Assembly (NCBI GenBank): GCA_944323805.1
Contig: CALUTW010000003.1
Coordinates: forward strand, 62,001-126,000
DNA: 64,000 nt
Origin: an uncultured Bacteroidales bacterium
Lineage (GTDB): Bacteria > Bacteroidota > Bacteroidia > Bacteroidales > UBA932
Direction of reading: 5' to 3'
Part shown: piece after piece, positions 35,221 to 43,590 of the stretch
Position numbering within the stretch: position 1 is the first letter of the stretch
Layout: each line of letters opens with the position of its first letter
The notes under the pieces: generated by a model
Databases searched by the model: none
What the model was told of the DNA's origin: nothing
What the model saw: the letters and a program-made list of their open reading frames with translations, nothing else
Translations under genes and position numbers: made by a program

Positions 35221-36221
35221 AAGGATATCCGAAGGTAAACTATATAGGCAACAAGGAAAGGATAGCCGATGCGATAATGTCTGCGGTCCCGGCGTATGCC
35301 AGGACGCTGTTCGATGCATTTGCAGGCGGCTGTTCGGTCAGCTATGCGGCAAAGGCCAGAGGAATGAGGGTGTATTCCAATGATATACTTGATATCAATT
35401 ATCAGCTGGCGAAGGCGCTGATAGAGAACAGCGGGGAGGTGCTGACTGACAGGGATGTCGAGGATATCTTCGCCGGAGAGCCGTTCTGCGGCTTCATGAC
35501 CGGGAACTATGCCGATGTATACTATTTCCCCCGGGAATGCATGGAGCTTGACCTGTACAGGAGGAATATCGGCAGGATTGACAACGGTTACAAGAGAGCC
35601 ATGGCATATGCCCTTATGCGCAGGGCGATGATAAGGAAGATGCCGTATTCCCGCTTTACGATAAAATGGGACAAGGTCAGGCAGCTGAGGGATGAGCAGT
35701 ACAGCTACGAGAAATACGGCAGGTACCGGTCATACCATAACAAATCCTTCAGGTTTCATTTCGAAGACAATCTCGGGGACTATAATTCGGCAGTCTTCTC
35801 TAACGGGCAGGACAATGTCGCCCTGAATATGGATGTATATGACGCGATAGACGCTGTAGATGCCGATGTCGTATATGCCGATCCTCCTTATGCGGGGACA
35901 ATGAACAACTACTATGGCTTTTACGGCCTGCTCGACACGTACATCCGTCAGGAGAAGACCATGCCGTTCGCCAACAGCTTCATGGACAAGGATACCATAA
36001 TGGAGCAGTTCGACAGGCTCTTCGCGGCCTTCGGCAAATACAGGTGTCTGATCCTGAGCTACAACAGCCGGTCTATCCCGACAAGGGAGCAGATTGCCGG
36101 CCTGCTGTCCAGGTACCGCAGGAACATCCGGATACAGGAGATACGGCATGCCTATAAGGTAACAGGAAAGGAGAAAAAGGGTAAGGATATAGAATATCTG
36201 TTTATTGCAGACAATGATTGA
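35217..36221 (+). CDS. D12-class adenine-N6 DNA methyltransferase
   Basis: A 334-residue alpha-group (Dam/D12) methylase. The AdoMet motif is LFDAFAGGCSVSYAAKARG, preceded by the NYIGNKERI element of the class, and the catalytic DPPY is at D222 in YADPPYAGTMNNYYG. Other Dam-class enzymes recognise GATC or asymmetric sites; specificity here cannot be read. Pairing of a C5 and an N6A methylase suggests an asymmetric site with different bases methylated on each strand, as in HphI-type systems. It overlaps both neighbours (4 and 8 bp). Confidence 0.88.
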   Translation: MKGYPKVNYIGNKERIADAIMSAVPAYARTLFDAFAGGCSVSYAAKARGMRVYSNDILDINYQLAKALIENSGEVLTDRDVEDIFAGEPFCGFMTGNYADVYYFPRECMELDLYRRNIGRIDNGYKRAMAYALMRRAMIRKMPYSRFTIKWDKVRQLRDEQYSYEKYGRYRSYHNKSFRFHFEDNLGDYNSAVFSNGQDNVALNMDVYDAIDAVDADVVYADPPYAGTMNNYYGFYGLLDTYIRQEKTMPFANSFMDKDTIMEQFDRLFAAFGKYRCLILSYNSRSIPTREQIAGLLSRYRRNIRIQEIRHAYKVTGKEKKGKDIEYLFIADND

Positions 36222-37311
36222 CGGGAAAAGACAGATCTATGAGGATTACTGGAGATATACGGCGGCCAGGACGGATTTCAATGACATGGAATTCATCGAA
36301 GTCCTGAAATGCTGCGTCGCTTTCTTTGACCAGGGAGGAACGGATTACAATCTGCTCCAGGACAGGGTGGCATCGCTGATGGGGATATCTCCGGAGTCAG
36401 TCAGGAAAATGATCAACCAGCTGGTCAAGCTCGGTTTTCTCAAGCCAGGCATGAAAGGATACAACGCAGAGGCAGCGGACTATTGCAATGCTACATCGGA
36501 CGCCATGAGGAAAAGGATCCTTTCAAGAATCGTATACCAGTACTCCGATTTCGACAATTCGATGACAAGGCCTTCGCCGAACCGGCAGGGTCAGATCAAT
36601 TTTTTCCTTAAGACGCTGGACGAGGTCCGCTCCGTCTCTGACAGGCAGCTTGCGGCGATGATGTCAGTTGACGTAAAGGATTATCCGAAGGGATATCTCA
36701 CGGCAAGCGAGCTGGAGGAAATATACAGGAAGGCCGAGGAAAACGGATTCGTGGCAAGGAAATACAACCAGATATCACATCTGAAGAATCTGCTGGGGAG
36801 GCTTGAGGACCTGGAAATAAGGAACGACAGGATATACTATCATTCGGATGCCGCAAGGCTCTTCCGCCAGGAGGACAGGAGGCCCGGCCGTGACCCGTAT
36901 CTCCAGAGGGTATACAAGTCGGCTCTTGAAGATGAAAGCATGGCATATTTCGGCTCGCCGGTACCGAGATGCATGGTTACCGGTATCGCTTTCCCGGTAC
37001 TGATTGCAAGCCATATCAAGCCGTATCAGCACTCCGATGCGAAGGAGCAGTTCGATCCGGACAACGGACTGCTGCTGAACAGGAACATCGATTCGCTGTT
37101 TGACCTCGGATATGTGACTTTCAGCCCTGACGGATATATCATCCCGTCGAGGTATCTGGACGGCGGGGTGCTCTCCTATATTGGCGGGGCAAGGATATAT
37201 GACGGCTTTATAAATGACAGGAGGATGTATTACATGGGATATCACAGGGCCAATGTGTTCGAGAAGAACTTCAGCATCCCGTACATAATGAAATACAATC
37301 AGCTGAAATGA
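36214..37311 (+). CDS. HNH restriction endonuclease with winged-helix N-terminus
   Basis: A 365-residue protein. A winged-helix-like segment (LMGISPESVRKMINQLVKLGF, about 50-70) lies in the N-terminal half. The C-terminal third has a restriction-type HNH nuclease: RCMVTGI near 252, ASHIKPYQHSD near 267 (first His), DPDNGLLLNRNIDSLFDLGY with the Asn, and a following ITF/VTFSPDG strand. ATG 36214 is used; a TTG three codons upstream is possible. It overlaps the adenine methylase by 8 bp. The function, cleavage of the unmethylated site of the two adjacent methylases, is inferred from the motif and the operon. Confidence 0.8.
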   Translation: MIDGKRQIYEDYWRYTAARTDFNDMEFIEVLKCCVAFFDQGGTDYNLLQDRVASLMGISPESVRKMINQLVKLGFLKPGMKGYNAEAADYCNATSDAMRKRILSRIVYQYSDFDNSMTRPSPNRQGQINFFLKTLDEVRSVSDRQLAAMMSVDVKDYPKGYLTASELEEIYRKAEENGFVARKYNQISHLKNLLGRLEDLEIRNDRIYYHSDAARLFRQEDRRPGRDPYLQRVYKSALEDESMAYFGSPVPRCMVTGIAFPVLIASHIKPYQHSDAKEQFDPDNGLLLNRNIDSLFDLGYVTFSPDGYIIPSRYLDGGVLSYIGGARIYDGFINDRRMYYMGYHRANVFEKNFSIPYIMKYNQLK

Positions 37312-37335
37312 CATCGTGGCATCATGATAAGAATC

Positions 37336-37343
37336 AAAGGAGG
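37336..37343 (+). promoter_or_regulatory. strong Shine-Dalgarno before the HlyD-type gene
   Basis: AAAGGAGG lies 8 nt before ATG 37352. Most genes in this window have AT-rich leaders without such a motif, as usual for Bacteroidetes, so this site stands out. It follows the end of the restriction cassette. Confidence 0.55.
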
Positions 37344-37351
37344 ACAGACAG

Positions 37352-38257
37352 ATGAAGACAGAAGGAACATTACGCTTACCGGCTTTGCTGCTTGCCGTCG
37401 CAACGGTATCGGCATGTGCAGGAAACATCGGGGAATATGATGCTGAAGGCTATTTCGAGTCGACAGAGGTTACGGTGTCGGCCGAATCTGCAGGCAGGAT
37501 ATTGTCCTTCGATATAGAGGAAGGCCAGAGAGTGGAGTCCGGAGTCCGGGTAGGATGCATAGATACGGTCCAGCTGTATCTGACGATGAGGCAGCTGCAG
37601 GCAACCGCCGGATCTGTCCTGGAGAGCCGTCCGGACATAGACATGCAGGTGCAGGTCCTGAAGGAGCAGCTCAGGACATTGGAACGGGAGAAGGAGCGAG
37701 TGTCCCGTCTGCTTGCTGACGGTGCCGCGACACGGCAGCAGATGGATGATATCAGTGCCAGGACCGAGGTCGCAAGGGTGCAGCTGGATGCCATGAAATC
37801 ATCCCTGCAGAGTTCGGTATCAAGCCTTGATGCGCAGGAGACAAGTATACGTATGCAGATTGCACAGATTGAGGACCGCCTTGCAAAGTGTCGCATCATG
37901 TCGCCGGTCTCGGGTACGGTACTCACGAAATATGCCGAGGCGGGCGAGTTCACATCCGCAGGGAAGCCGCTGTTCAAGGTTGCGGACCTTGACCGGGTAT
38001 ATCTCAGGGCATATGTCACATCTGCCAGGCTGTCTGAAATAAGGCTCGGCCAGCAGGTCAGGGTGTTCTCGGACTACGGCAGCGGGCATGTCAGGGAATA
38101 CCCCGGGACAGTGACATGGATTTCCGACAGGAGTGAATTTACACCCAAGAACATACAGACAGCCGATGAACGGAAGAACCTTGTCTACGCCGTGAAGGTG
38201 GCTGTGGACAATGACGGGCTTGTCAAGCTCGGGATGTACGGAGGTATAATATTCTGA
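37352..38257 (+). CDS. HlyD-family periplasmic adaptor lipoprotein
   Basis: A 301-residue membrane fusion protein. The N-terminal signal ends in lipobox VSAC (C22 region). The lipoyl half VSAESAGRILSFDIEEGQRVESG, a helical hairpin (about 80-180) and the second half CRIMSPVSGTVLTKYAEAGEF follow, then a barrel domain with RVYLRAYVTSARLSEIRLGQ. This is the YbhG/YhiI type paired with ABC-2 exporters. It is followed by two ATPases and two permeases in close succession, and lies downstream of the restriction cassette and of a TolC gene. Confidence 0.87.
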   Translation: MKTEGTLRLPALLLAVATVSACAGNIGEYDAEGYFESTEVTVSAESAGRILSFDIEEGQRVESGVRVGCIDTVQLYLTMRQLQATAGSVLESRPDIDMQVQVLKEQLRTLEREKERVSRLLADGAATRQQMDDISARTEVARVQLDAMKSSLQSSVSSLDAQETSIRMQIAQIEDRLAKCRIMSPVSGTVLTKYAEAGEFTSAGKPLFKVADLDRVYLRAYVTSARLSEIRLGQQVRVFSDYGSGHVREYPGTVTWISDRSEFTPKNIQTADERKNLVYAVKVAVDNDGLVKLGMYGGIIF

Positions 38258-38264
38258 TGCAGGG

Positions 38265-39182
38265 ATGGACTCCATAGCTATACACGGGCTCAGGAAAAGT
38301 TTCCGGAAGGATCTCCCTCCGGCTGTCGACCTGCGGGAAGATGTATCCATATCGAAAGGGGAGCTGTTCGGGATAATAGGACCGGACGGGGCGGGGAAGA
38401 CGACCCTGTTCCGCATGCTGGCGACCCTTATTTCCCCTGATGCCGGGTCGGCCGTACTGGAGGGTCTTGATATAGTCAGGGACTACCGCAAGATACGTAC
38501 CCTCATCGGTTACATGCCGGGCAGGTTCTCTCTCTATCCGGATCTGACGGTAAGGGAGAATCTTGAATTCTTCGCTTCCGTGTTCGGGAAGGATGTCGGG
38601 AGCAATTATGCCCTCATAGGGAATATCTATTGCCGGCTGAAGCCTTTCGAGGACAGGAAGGCCGGCAATCTTTCCGGAGGGATGAAGCAGAAGCTTGCCC
38701 TGTGCTGCTCCCTTATCCATTCTCCTGCCGTACTTTTCCTGGATGAGCCGACCACAGGCGTCGACCCGTCTTCAAGGAGGGAACTTTGGGAAAACCTTGC
38801 GCAGCTTAAGGCTTCCGGCATGACGATAGTGGTCTCGACAGCCTATATGGATGAAGCTGACAGGTGCGACAGGGTGGCAATGATGAAGGCAGGGCGTTTC
38901 CTCACGGTTGATTCCCCGGCGGCAATTGTCCGCAGTTTCGACAGGCCGCTGCTTGCAGTCCGGTCAGACGACATGTTCCGGCTGCTTCACGACCTGAGGG
39001 CAATGGAGGAAGTCGAGAAATGCTATACGTTCGGAGATACGCATCATGTGACCCTGAAGCCTGGAGCGGATGCGGATGCCGCAGCCATCGCATCAAGGCT
39101 GGAGCCAAATCATTCCGGACTGGAAGCGGGTCCGGTGCAGGCGACCCTTGAAGACTGCTATATGAATCTGGAGGAGAAATGA
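38265..39182 (+). CDS. ABC-2 exporter ATPase 1
   Basis: A 305-residue ATPase with Walker A GPDGAGKTTLFRML, signature LSGGMKQKLALCC, Walker B VLFLDEPTTGVDP and a C-terminal extension (about 225-305). In E. coli YbhF and YhiH two such domains are fused; here the second is the next gene, which overlaps by 4 bp. The switch His position reads STAYMDEAD rather than TTHYMDEA, so His is replaced by Ala, as in asymmetric ATPase pairs. Confidence 0.87.
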   Translation: MDSIAIHGLRKSFRKDLPPAVDLREDVSISKGELFGIIGPDGAGKTTLFRMLATLISPDAGSAVLEGLDIVRDYRKIRTLIGYMPGRFSLYPDLTVRENLEFFASVFGKDVGSNYALIGNIYCRLKPFEDRKAGNLSGGMKQKLALCCSLIHSPAVLFLDEPTTGVDPSSRRELWENLAQLKASGMTIVVSTAYMDEADRCDRVAMMKAGRFLTVDSPAAIVRSFDRPLLAVRSDDMFRLLHDLRAMEEVEKCYTFGDTHHVTLKPGADADAAAIASRLEPNHSGLEAGPVQATLEDCYMNLEEK

Positions 39183-39928
39183 TGGGAGGGGAAGTCAATG
39201 TCATTGAGGTGCAGCACCTTGTCAAGCGCTTCGGGGAATTTACGGCTGTGGATGATATTTCATTCGAGGTCAGAAAAGGGGAGATCTTCGGTTTTCTCGG
39301 GGCCAACGGGGCAGGGAAGACCACGGCAATGAAGATGCTTACCGGCCTGAGTTTCCCGACATCGGGAGAGGGCCATGTCGCAGGATTTGACATCTGGAAA
39401 GAGTCCGAGCAGATAAAGAAGCACATAGGATACATGAGCCAGAAATTCTCGCTTTACGGGGACCTGACCGTATCGGACAACATGGAGCTCTTTGCAGGGA
39501 TATACGGTGTCCCTCGCCATGAGGCGGCACACCGCATCACGGAACTGCTCGACAGGCTTTCCCTGTCCAGGGAACGGAACGCCCTTGTGAAGGACCTGCC
39601 TCAGGGGTGGAAGCAGAAGCTGGCTTTTTCCGTGTCGATAATACACAGTCCCGGGATTGTATTCCTGGATGAGCCTACAGGCGGTGTTGATCCTGCCGCC
39701 AGGCGTCAGTTCTGGGAGCTTATATATGAGGCGGTAGATGAGGGCATCACGGCTTTCGTGACGACCCACTATATGGATGAGGCCGAATACTGCAACCGGA
39801 TTTCAATGATGGTGGACGGAAGGATAGATGCACTTGATAGTCCGGCCGCCCTTAAAACCCGGTATGGCGCATCCTCGATAGCCGAAGTGTTCGATATTCT
39901 CGCAAGAGGAGCGAAAAGGGCGGAATGA
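39179..39928 (+). CDS. ABC-2 exporter ATPase 2
   Basis: A 249-residue ATPase with Walker A GANGAGKTTAMKML, Walker B IVFLDEPTGGVDP and switch TTHYMDEAEYCN with His present. The signature is LPQGWKQKL in place of LSGGxxQ. Together with ATPase 1 (canonical signature, missing switch His) this predicts one fully competent and one degenerate composite site. It ends 11 bp before permease 1. Confidence 0.87.
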   Translation: MMGGEVNVIEVQHLVKRFGEFTAVDDISFEVRKGEIFGFLGANGAGKTTAMKMLTGLSFPTSGEGHVAGFDIWKESEQIKKHIGYMSQKFSLYGDLTVSDNMELFAGIYGVPRHEAAHRITELLDRLSLSRERNALVKDLPQGWKQKLAFSVSIIHSPGIVFLDEPTGGVDPAARRQFWELIYEAVDEGITAFVTTHYMDEAEYCNRISMMVDGRIDALDSPAALKTRYGASSIAEVFDILARGAKRAE

Positions 39929-39938
39929 ACCTGAAAAG

Positions 39939-41093
39939 ATGAAAGAGTTTTTTGCATTTGTAAGGAAAGAGTTCCTGCATATCTTCAGGGACAGGAGGAC
40001 CCTCCTGGTGCTGATAGGTCTGCCGGCGGTGCTGATTGTGCTGTTCGGCTTTGCCATCTCCACCGAGATACGCAATGTGAATATCGGCTACATGTCTCCG
40101 GATGATGACGTCCATATCGACCGTCTGATGGACAAGATATGCAGAAGCGACTATTTTACATATTCGGGCAGATATCTGTCGGAGCGAGAGGCAGATGATG
40201 CCATGAGACGCGGTGAGGCGGATGTGGTCCTTATGTTCGGGGATGATTTCATGTCGCGCCTGTACAGCAGTGAAGGGGCTGAGGTATCGGTAGTCGCGGA
40301 TGCCGTGAACCCGAATAATGCTTCGATGGAAGTGATGTATCTGACGGGTATAATTACTGATTATTTCAGGGAAGACATTATGATGGCGGCCTCTTTGCAG
40401 GCGATGCAGGACCAGTCACCGGTGTCGGCAGCCATCGCGCCTGCCGGCTCCCTGACCCCTAATCTGCGCATGCTCTACAATCCGCAGCTGAAGAGCTCGT
40501 ATAATTTCGTGCCCGGTATAATGGGGCTGATCCTGATGCTGATATGCTCCCTTATGACATCGGTGTCGATTGTCAGGGAAAAGGAGACCGGCAGCATGGA
40601 GGTCCTGCTGGTGTCCCCGGTCAAGCCGATAAATATCATAGTGGCAAAGATGCTCCCGTATTTTGTCATCTCATGTGCGGTCCTCATCAATATCCTCCTT
40701 CTTACGGTATTTGTGCTCAAGGTGCCGGTCGCCGGAAGCTTCTTCTGGATGATACTGGTATCGGTCATCTATATAATATTGTCCCTTGGCATAGGGATGC
40801 TCGTCTCTTCGCTTGTCAGGACACAGATTATAGCGACACTAATCTGCGGCATGATCTTCCTTGTCCCGGTAATGATGTTCAGCGGCATGCTGTACCCTAT
40901 TGAAAGCATGCCTGTGGCCCTGCAGTGGTTTGCCCAGACCATTCCCGCCAAATGGTTCATTGAAGCCATGAGAAAGATAATGATAGAAGGTGTCCCTGTG
41001 CAGTATGTCGCGAAAGAGATACTGGTAATGACCGGTATGGCTGTCGTGATTTTTGCTGCGGCAGTGGTCAAGTTCAATGATAAATTAGACTGA
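39939..41093 (+). CDS. ABC-2 type exporter permease 1
   Basis: A 384-residue YhhJ/YbhS-type permease. There is an N-terminal helix (LLVLIGLPAVLIVLFGFAIS), a large extracytoplasmic domain (about 45-175), then five helices including MGLILMLICSLMTSVSIVREKETGSMEVLLVSP, the conserved family block. With permease 2 it forms the membrane part of the tripartite exporter. The substrate is unknown; relatives export drugs or cations. Confidence 0.87.
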   Translation: MKEFFAFVRKEFLHIFRDRRTLLVLIGLPAVLIVLFGFAISTEIRNVNIGYMSPDDDVHIDRLMDKICRSDYFTYSGRYLSEREADDAMRRGEADVVLMFGDDFMSRLYSSEGAEVSVVADAVNPNNASMEVMYLTGIITDYFREDIMMAASLQAMQDQSPVSAAIAPAGSLTPNLRMLYNPQLKSSYNFVPGIMGLILMLICSLMTSVSIVREKETGSMEVLLVSPVKPINIIVAKMLPYFVISCAVLINILLLTVFVLKVPVAGSFFWMILVSVIYIILSLGIGMLVSSLVRTQIIATLICGMIFLVPVMMFSGMLYPIESMPVALQWFAQTIPAKWFIEAMRKIMIEGVPVQYVAKEILVMTGMAVVIFAAAVVKFNDKLD

Positions 41094-41100
41094 GACCGTC

Positions 41101-42207
41101 ATGTCTTCATTCGGATATCTGTTCATAAAGGAGTTCAAGCAGTTTGCTGCGAATCCGTTCATGCCCGTCGTACTGGTGCTGCTGCCGGTACTGCTTATGC
41201 TCGTGGTGCCGCTTGCCGCAAACATGGAGGTACGGGATGTGAGGCTTGCCGTAGTTGACAGGGACCGTTCCGCATTGTCGGGACAGCTTGTCGACAGGAT
41301 ATCCTCTTCCGGCTATTTCGTGCTTGTGTCTGGCGGCGACTCCTATGAAGAAGCCATCGGGAAGCTCGGGCGCGGTCAGGCGGATATTGTATTTGAGATT
41401 CCCCGCGGACTTGAGCGGGCTGTAGGAAGGGGGGAGAATGCCGAAGTGTATATTGCGGCAAATGCAGTAAACAGCACCAAGGGTACGATTGGCGGCGGCT
41501 ATCTTTCCTCGATTGTCATGGAATTTTCTTCGGAGATCGTTTCTGCCGGACATCGGTCCGCAATCTCTCCGCTGGATATCGTGCCGCAGTTCCGCTATAA
41601 TCCGGGCCTGGAATACAAGCTGTTCATGGTGCCGGCCCTCATGATTGTAGTGATTGTGCTCGTCGGTGGCTTTTTCCCTACGCTCAGCATTGTTTCCGAG
41701 AAGGAGAGCGGTACAATCGAGCAGATAAATGTGTCCCCTGTCAGGAAGCGCGATTTCATCCTGTCAAAGGTCGTTTTCTACGGTCTTCTCGGTATATTTG
41801 CATTTACATTGGCGATATTGATAGCGCATTTTGTCTACGGACTTGCCGCCCATGGAGGTATGCCTGAAATCTATGTCAGCGCAATGATTTTCCTGGTATT
41901 CATGGGAGGATTCGGGCTGATCATATCCAACTATTCGGAGACAATGCTGCAGGCGGTGTTCCTGATGCTGTTCTTTGTATTGATTTTCATGCTCATGAGC
42001 GGTATCTTCACTCCGGTTAGCTCCATGGAGACATGGTCGCAGTATGTCACGTACATGCTTCCTACAAGATATTTCGTGAATATCCTCAGGGCTGTATGCC
42101 TCAAAGGAAGTCATTTTACGGACCTGGCATTCGATTTCGTGATGCTGTCGGTATTTGCCGTCGTCATAAATATCATAGCCATTGTCACTTACAGAAAACA
42201 GAATTAA
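41101..42207 (+). CDS. ABC-2 type exporter permease 2
   Basis: A 368-residue paralogue of permease 1 with the same layout: first helix VVLVLLPVLLMLVVPLAA, a periplasmic domain, and the block SIVSEKESGTIEQINVSPVRKRDFI before the helical C-terminus. It starts 7 bp after permease 1 and ends 5 bp before rmuC, so rmuC may be cotranscribed. Confidence 0.87.
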   Translation: MSSFGYLFIKEFKQFAANPFMPVVLVLLPVLLMLVVPLAANMEVRDVRLAVVDRDRSALSGQLVDRISSSGYFVLVSGGDSYEEAIGKLGRGQADIVFEIPRGLERAVGRGENAEVYIAANAVNSTKGTIGGGYLSSIVMEFSSEIVSAGHRSAISPLDIVPQFRYNPGLEYKLFMVPALMIVVIVLVGGFFPTLSIVSEKESGTIEQINVSPVRKRDFILSKVVFYGLLGIFAFTLAILIAHFVYGLAAHGGMPEIYVSAMIFLVFMGGFGLIISNYSETMLQAVFLMLFFVLIFMLMSGIFTPVSSMETWSQYVTYMLPTRYFVNILRAVCLKGSHFTDLAFDFVMLSVFAVVINIIAIVTYRKQN

Positions 42208-42212
42208 ATGAT

Positions 42213-43571
42213 ATGGAAACGGTTGTAATTTCAATAGTCTGTGCTCTTCTCGGCGGAGCAATAGGTTTTTTCCTGGCAAGGGGCGGCCGTCATGCGCTGC
42301 TGACAAGGATTGAAGTGCTGCAGTCCAGGCTCGAGGATGCCGTAAGACAGGCCGGTGAGGCAAGGGCCGAGGCCGAGAGGCATTGCAGCATGCTGCTTGC
42401 CGAAAAGGAGAAGGCATGCAATGAGGCTATGCAGTCCCAGGAGAAAAGGCACGGTGAAGCGATGGCTGCCCTGCAGGCAAGGTTCGACGAGACAATGCAG
42501 AAGGTTACTGCACAGGTCCGCTCCGCTACAGACGATATGCTGAAACAGAGGCAGAAAGAGTTTGCCGAGTCAAGCAATGCCAATCTCGGGCAGATTGTCA
42601 ATCCTCTGAAAGAGACTATCGACAAGATGAAGAAGGCAATGGATGACAGTACCTTGAAACAGACTGCCATGAGCAGCGAGATGAAGGTTACCGTCGAGAA
42701 TATGATGAGGCAGAGCGAGGCGGCCAGGAAAAGCGCTGACGAGCTGGCACGGGTGTTCAAGCATGGGACAAAAGTCCAGGGGGACTGGGGGGAGACCGTC
42801 CTGTCCGAGCTTCTTGAATCCCAGGGGCTGACACCGGGAATACATTATGATATCCAGCCTGTTATCCGTGATGCATCGGGCAATGTGGTAAAGTCGGATG
42901 CAGGCAATATGATGCGTCCGGACATCATCCTGCATCTGGACACGAGGCGTGAAGTGGTAATCGACTCCAAGGTGTCGCTGACCGCATTCATGGATTATGT
43001 GAATGCCGGGAATGATGATGACAGGCAACGCTTCCTTAAAGCGCATATCGACAGCATACGGAAACATGTCAAGGAGTTGTCGGCGAAGGACTATTCGTCC
43101 TATATCAGGCCTCCGAAGGTCAGGATGGACTATGTGATCATGTTCATACCTCATTCAGGCGCATTGTGGGCTGCGATGAATGTGCAGCCGGACCTCTGGA
43201 GGAAGGCAATGGAGCAGAATGTCTTCATAGCGGACGAGCAGACGCTGTTTGCAGCCCTGCGCATAATAAATCTTACATGGACCCAGATTGCCCAGGCCCA
43301 GAACCACGAAAAGGTGTATGATCTGGCCAACGAGATGCTTGACAGGGTCGGACAGTTCATGAAGAAGTATCAGGCCATCGGGAAATCCCTCGATGCCGCC
43401 GTCAAGTCATATGAAGAGGCGGGTAGGAAACTTTCCCCGTCCGGGCAGAGCATACTGCAGACATGTGCCAAACTTGAAAAGCTCGGGGCAAGACAGAGCG
43501 ACAGGAATCCTCTCCCTCAGCTTGATGAAGCCGCTGATATTGAAAGCGGAGAGCCCGCTGCCGGACTCTGA
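42213..43571 (+). CDS. rmuC: RmuC-family DNA recombination protein
   Basis: A 452-residue RmuC homologue. It has an N-terminal membrane helix (VVISIVCALLGGAIGFFLA), a coiled coil rich in Glu/Ala/Lys (about 25-165), and a nuclease-like C-terminal domain with QGDWGETVLSELLESQGL, DIILHLDTRREVVIDSKVS and QTLFAALRIINLTW. E. coli RmuC limits inversions between short inverted repeats. ATG 42213 is chosen because it gives the membrane anchor; a longer frame upstream overlaps permease 2. Confidence 0.9.
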   Translation: METVVISIVCALLGGAIGFFLARGGRHALLTRIEVLQSRLEDAVRQAGEARAEAERHCSMLLAEKEKACNEAMQSQEKRHGEAMAALQARFDETMQKVTAQVRSATDDMLKQRQKEFAESSNANLGQIVNPLKETIDKMKKAMDDSTLKQTAMSSEMKVTVENMMRQSEAARKSADELARVFKHGTKVQGDWGETVLSELLESQGLTPGIHYDIQPVIRDASGNVVKSDAGNMMRPDIILHLDTRREVVIDSKVSLTAFMDYVNAGNDDDRQRFLKAHIDSIRKHVKELSAKDYSSYIRPPKVRMDYVIMFIPHSGALWAAMNVQPDLWRKAMEQNVFIADEQTLFAALRIINLTWTQIAQAQNHEKVYDLANEMLDRVGQFMKKYQAIGKSLDAAVKSYEEAGRKLSPSGQSILQTCAKLEKLGARQSDRNPLPQLDEAADIESGEPAAGL

Positions 43572-43590
43572 TCCGCCTGCCGGTATCCTG

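Noticed and set aside
34231..37311. Restriction cassette as a prophage or integrative element
   Set aside because: No integrase, transposase, attachment repeat or phage gene was found at either edge.
42033..42212. Upstream extension of the rmuC frame by 60 codons
   Set aside because: It overlaps permease 2, and the ATG at 42213 gives the family's N-terminal membrane anchor.
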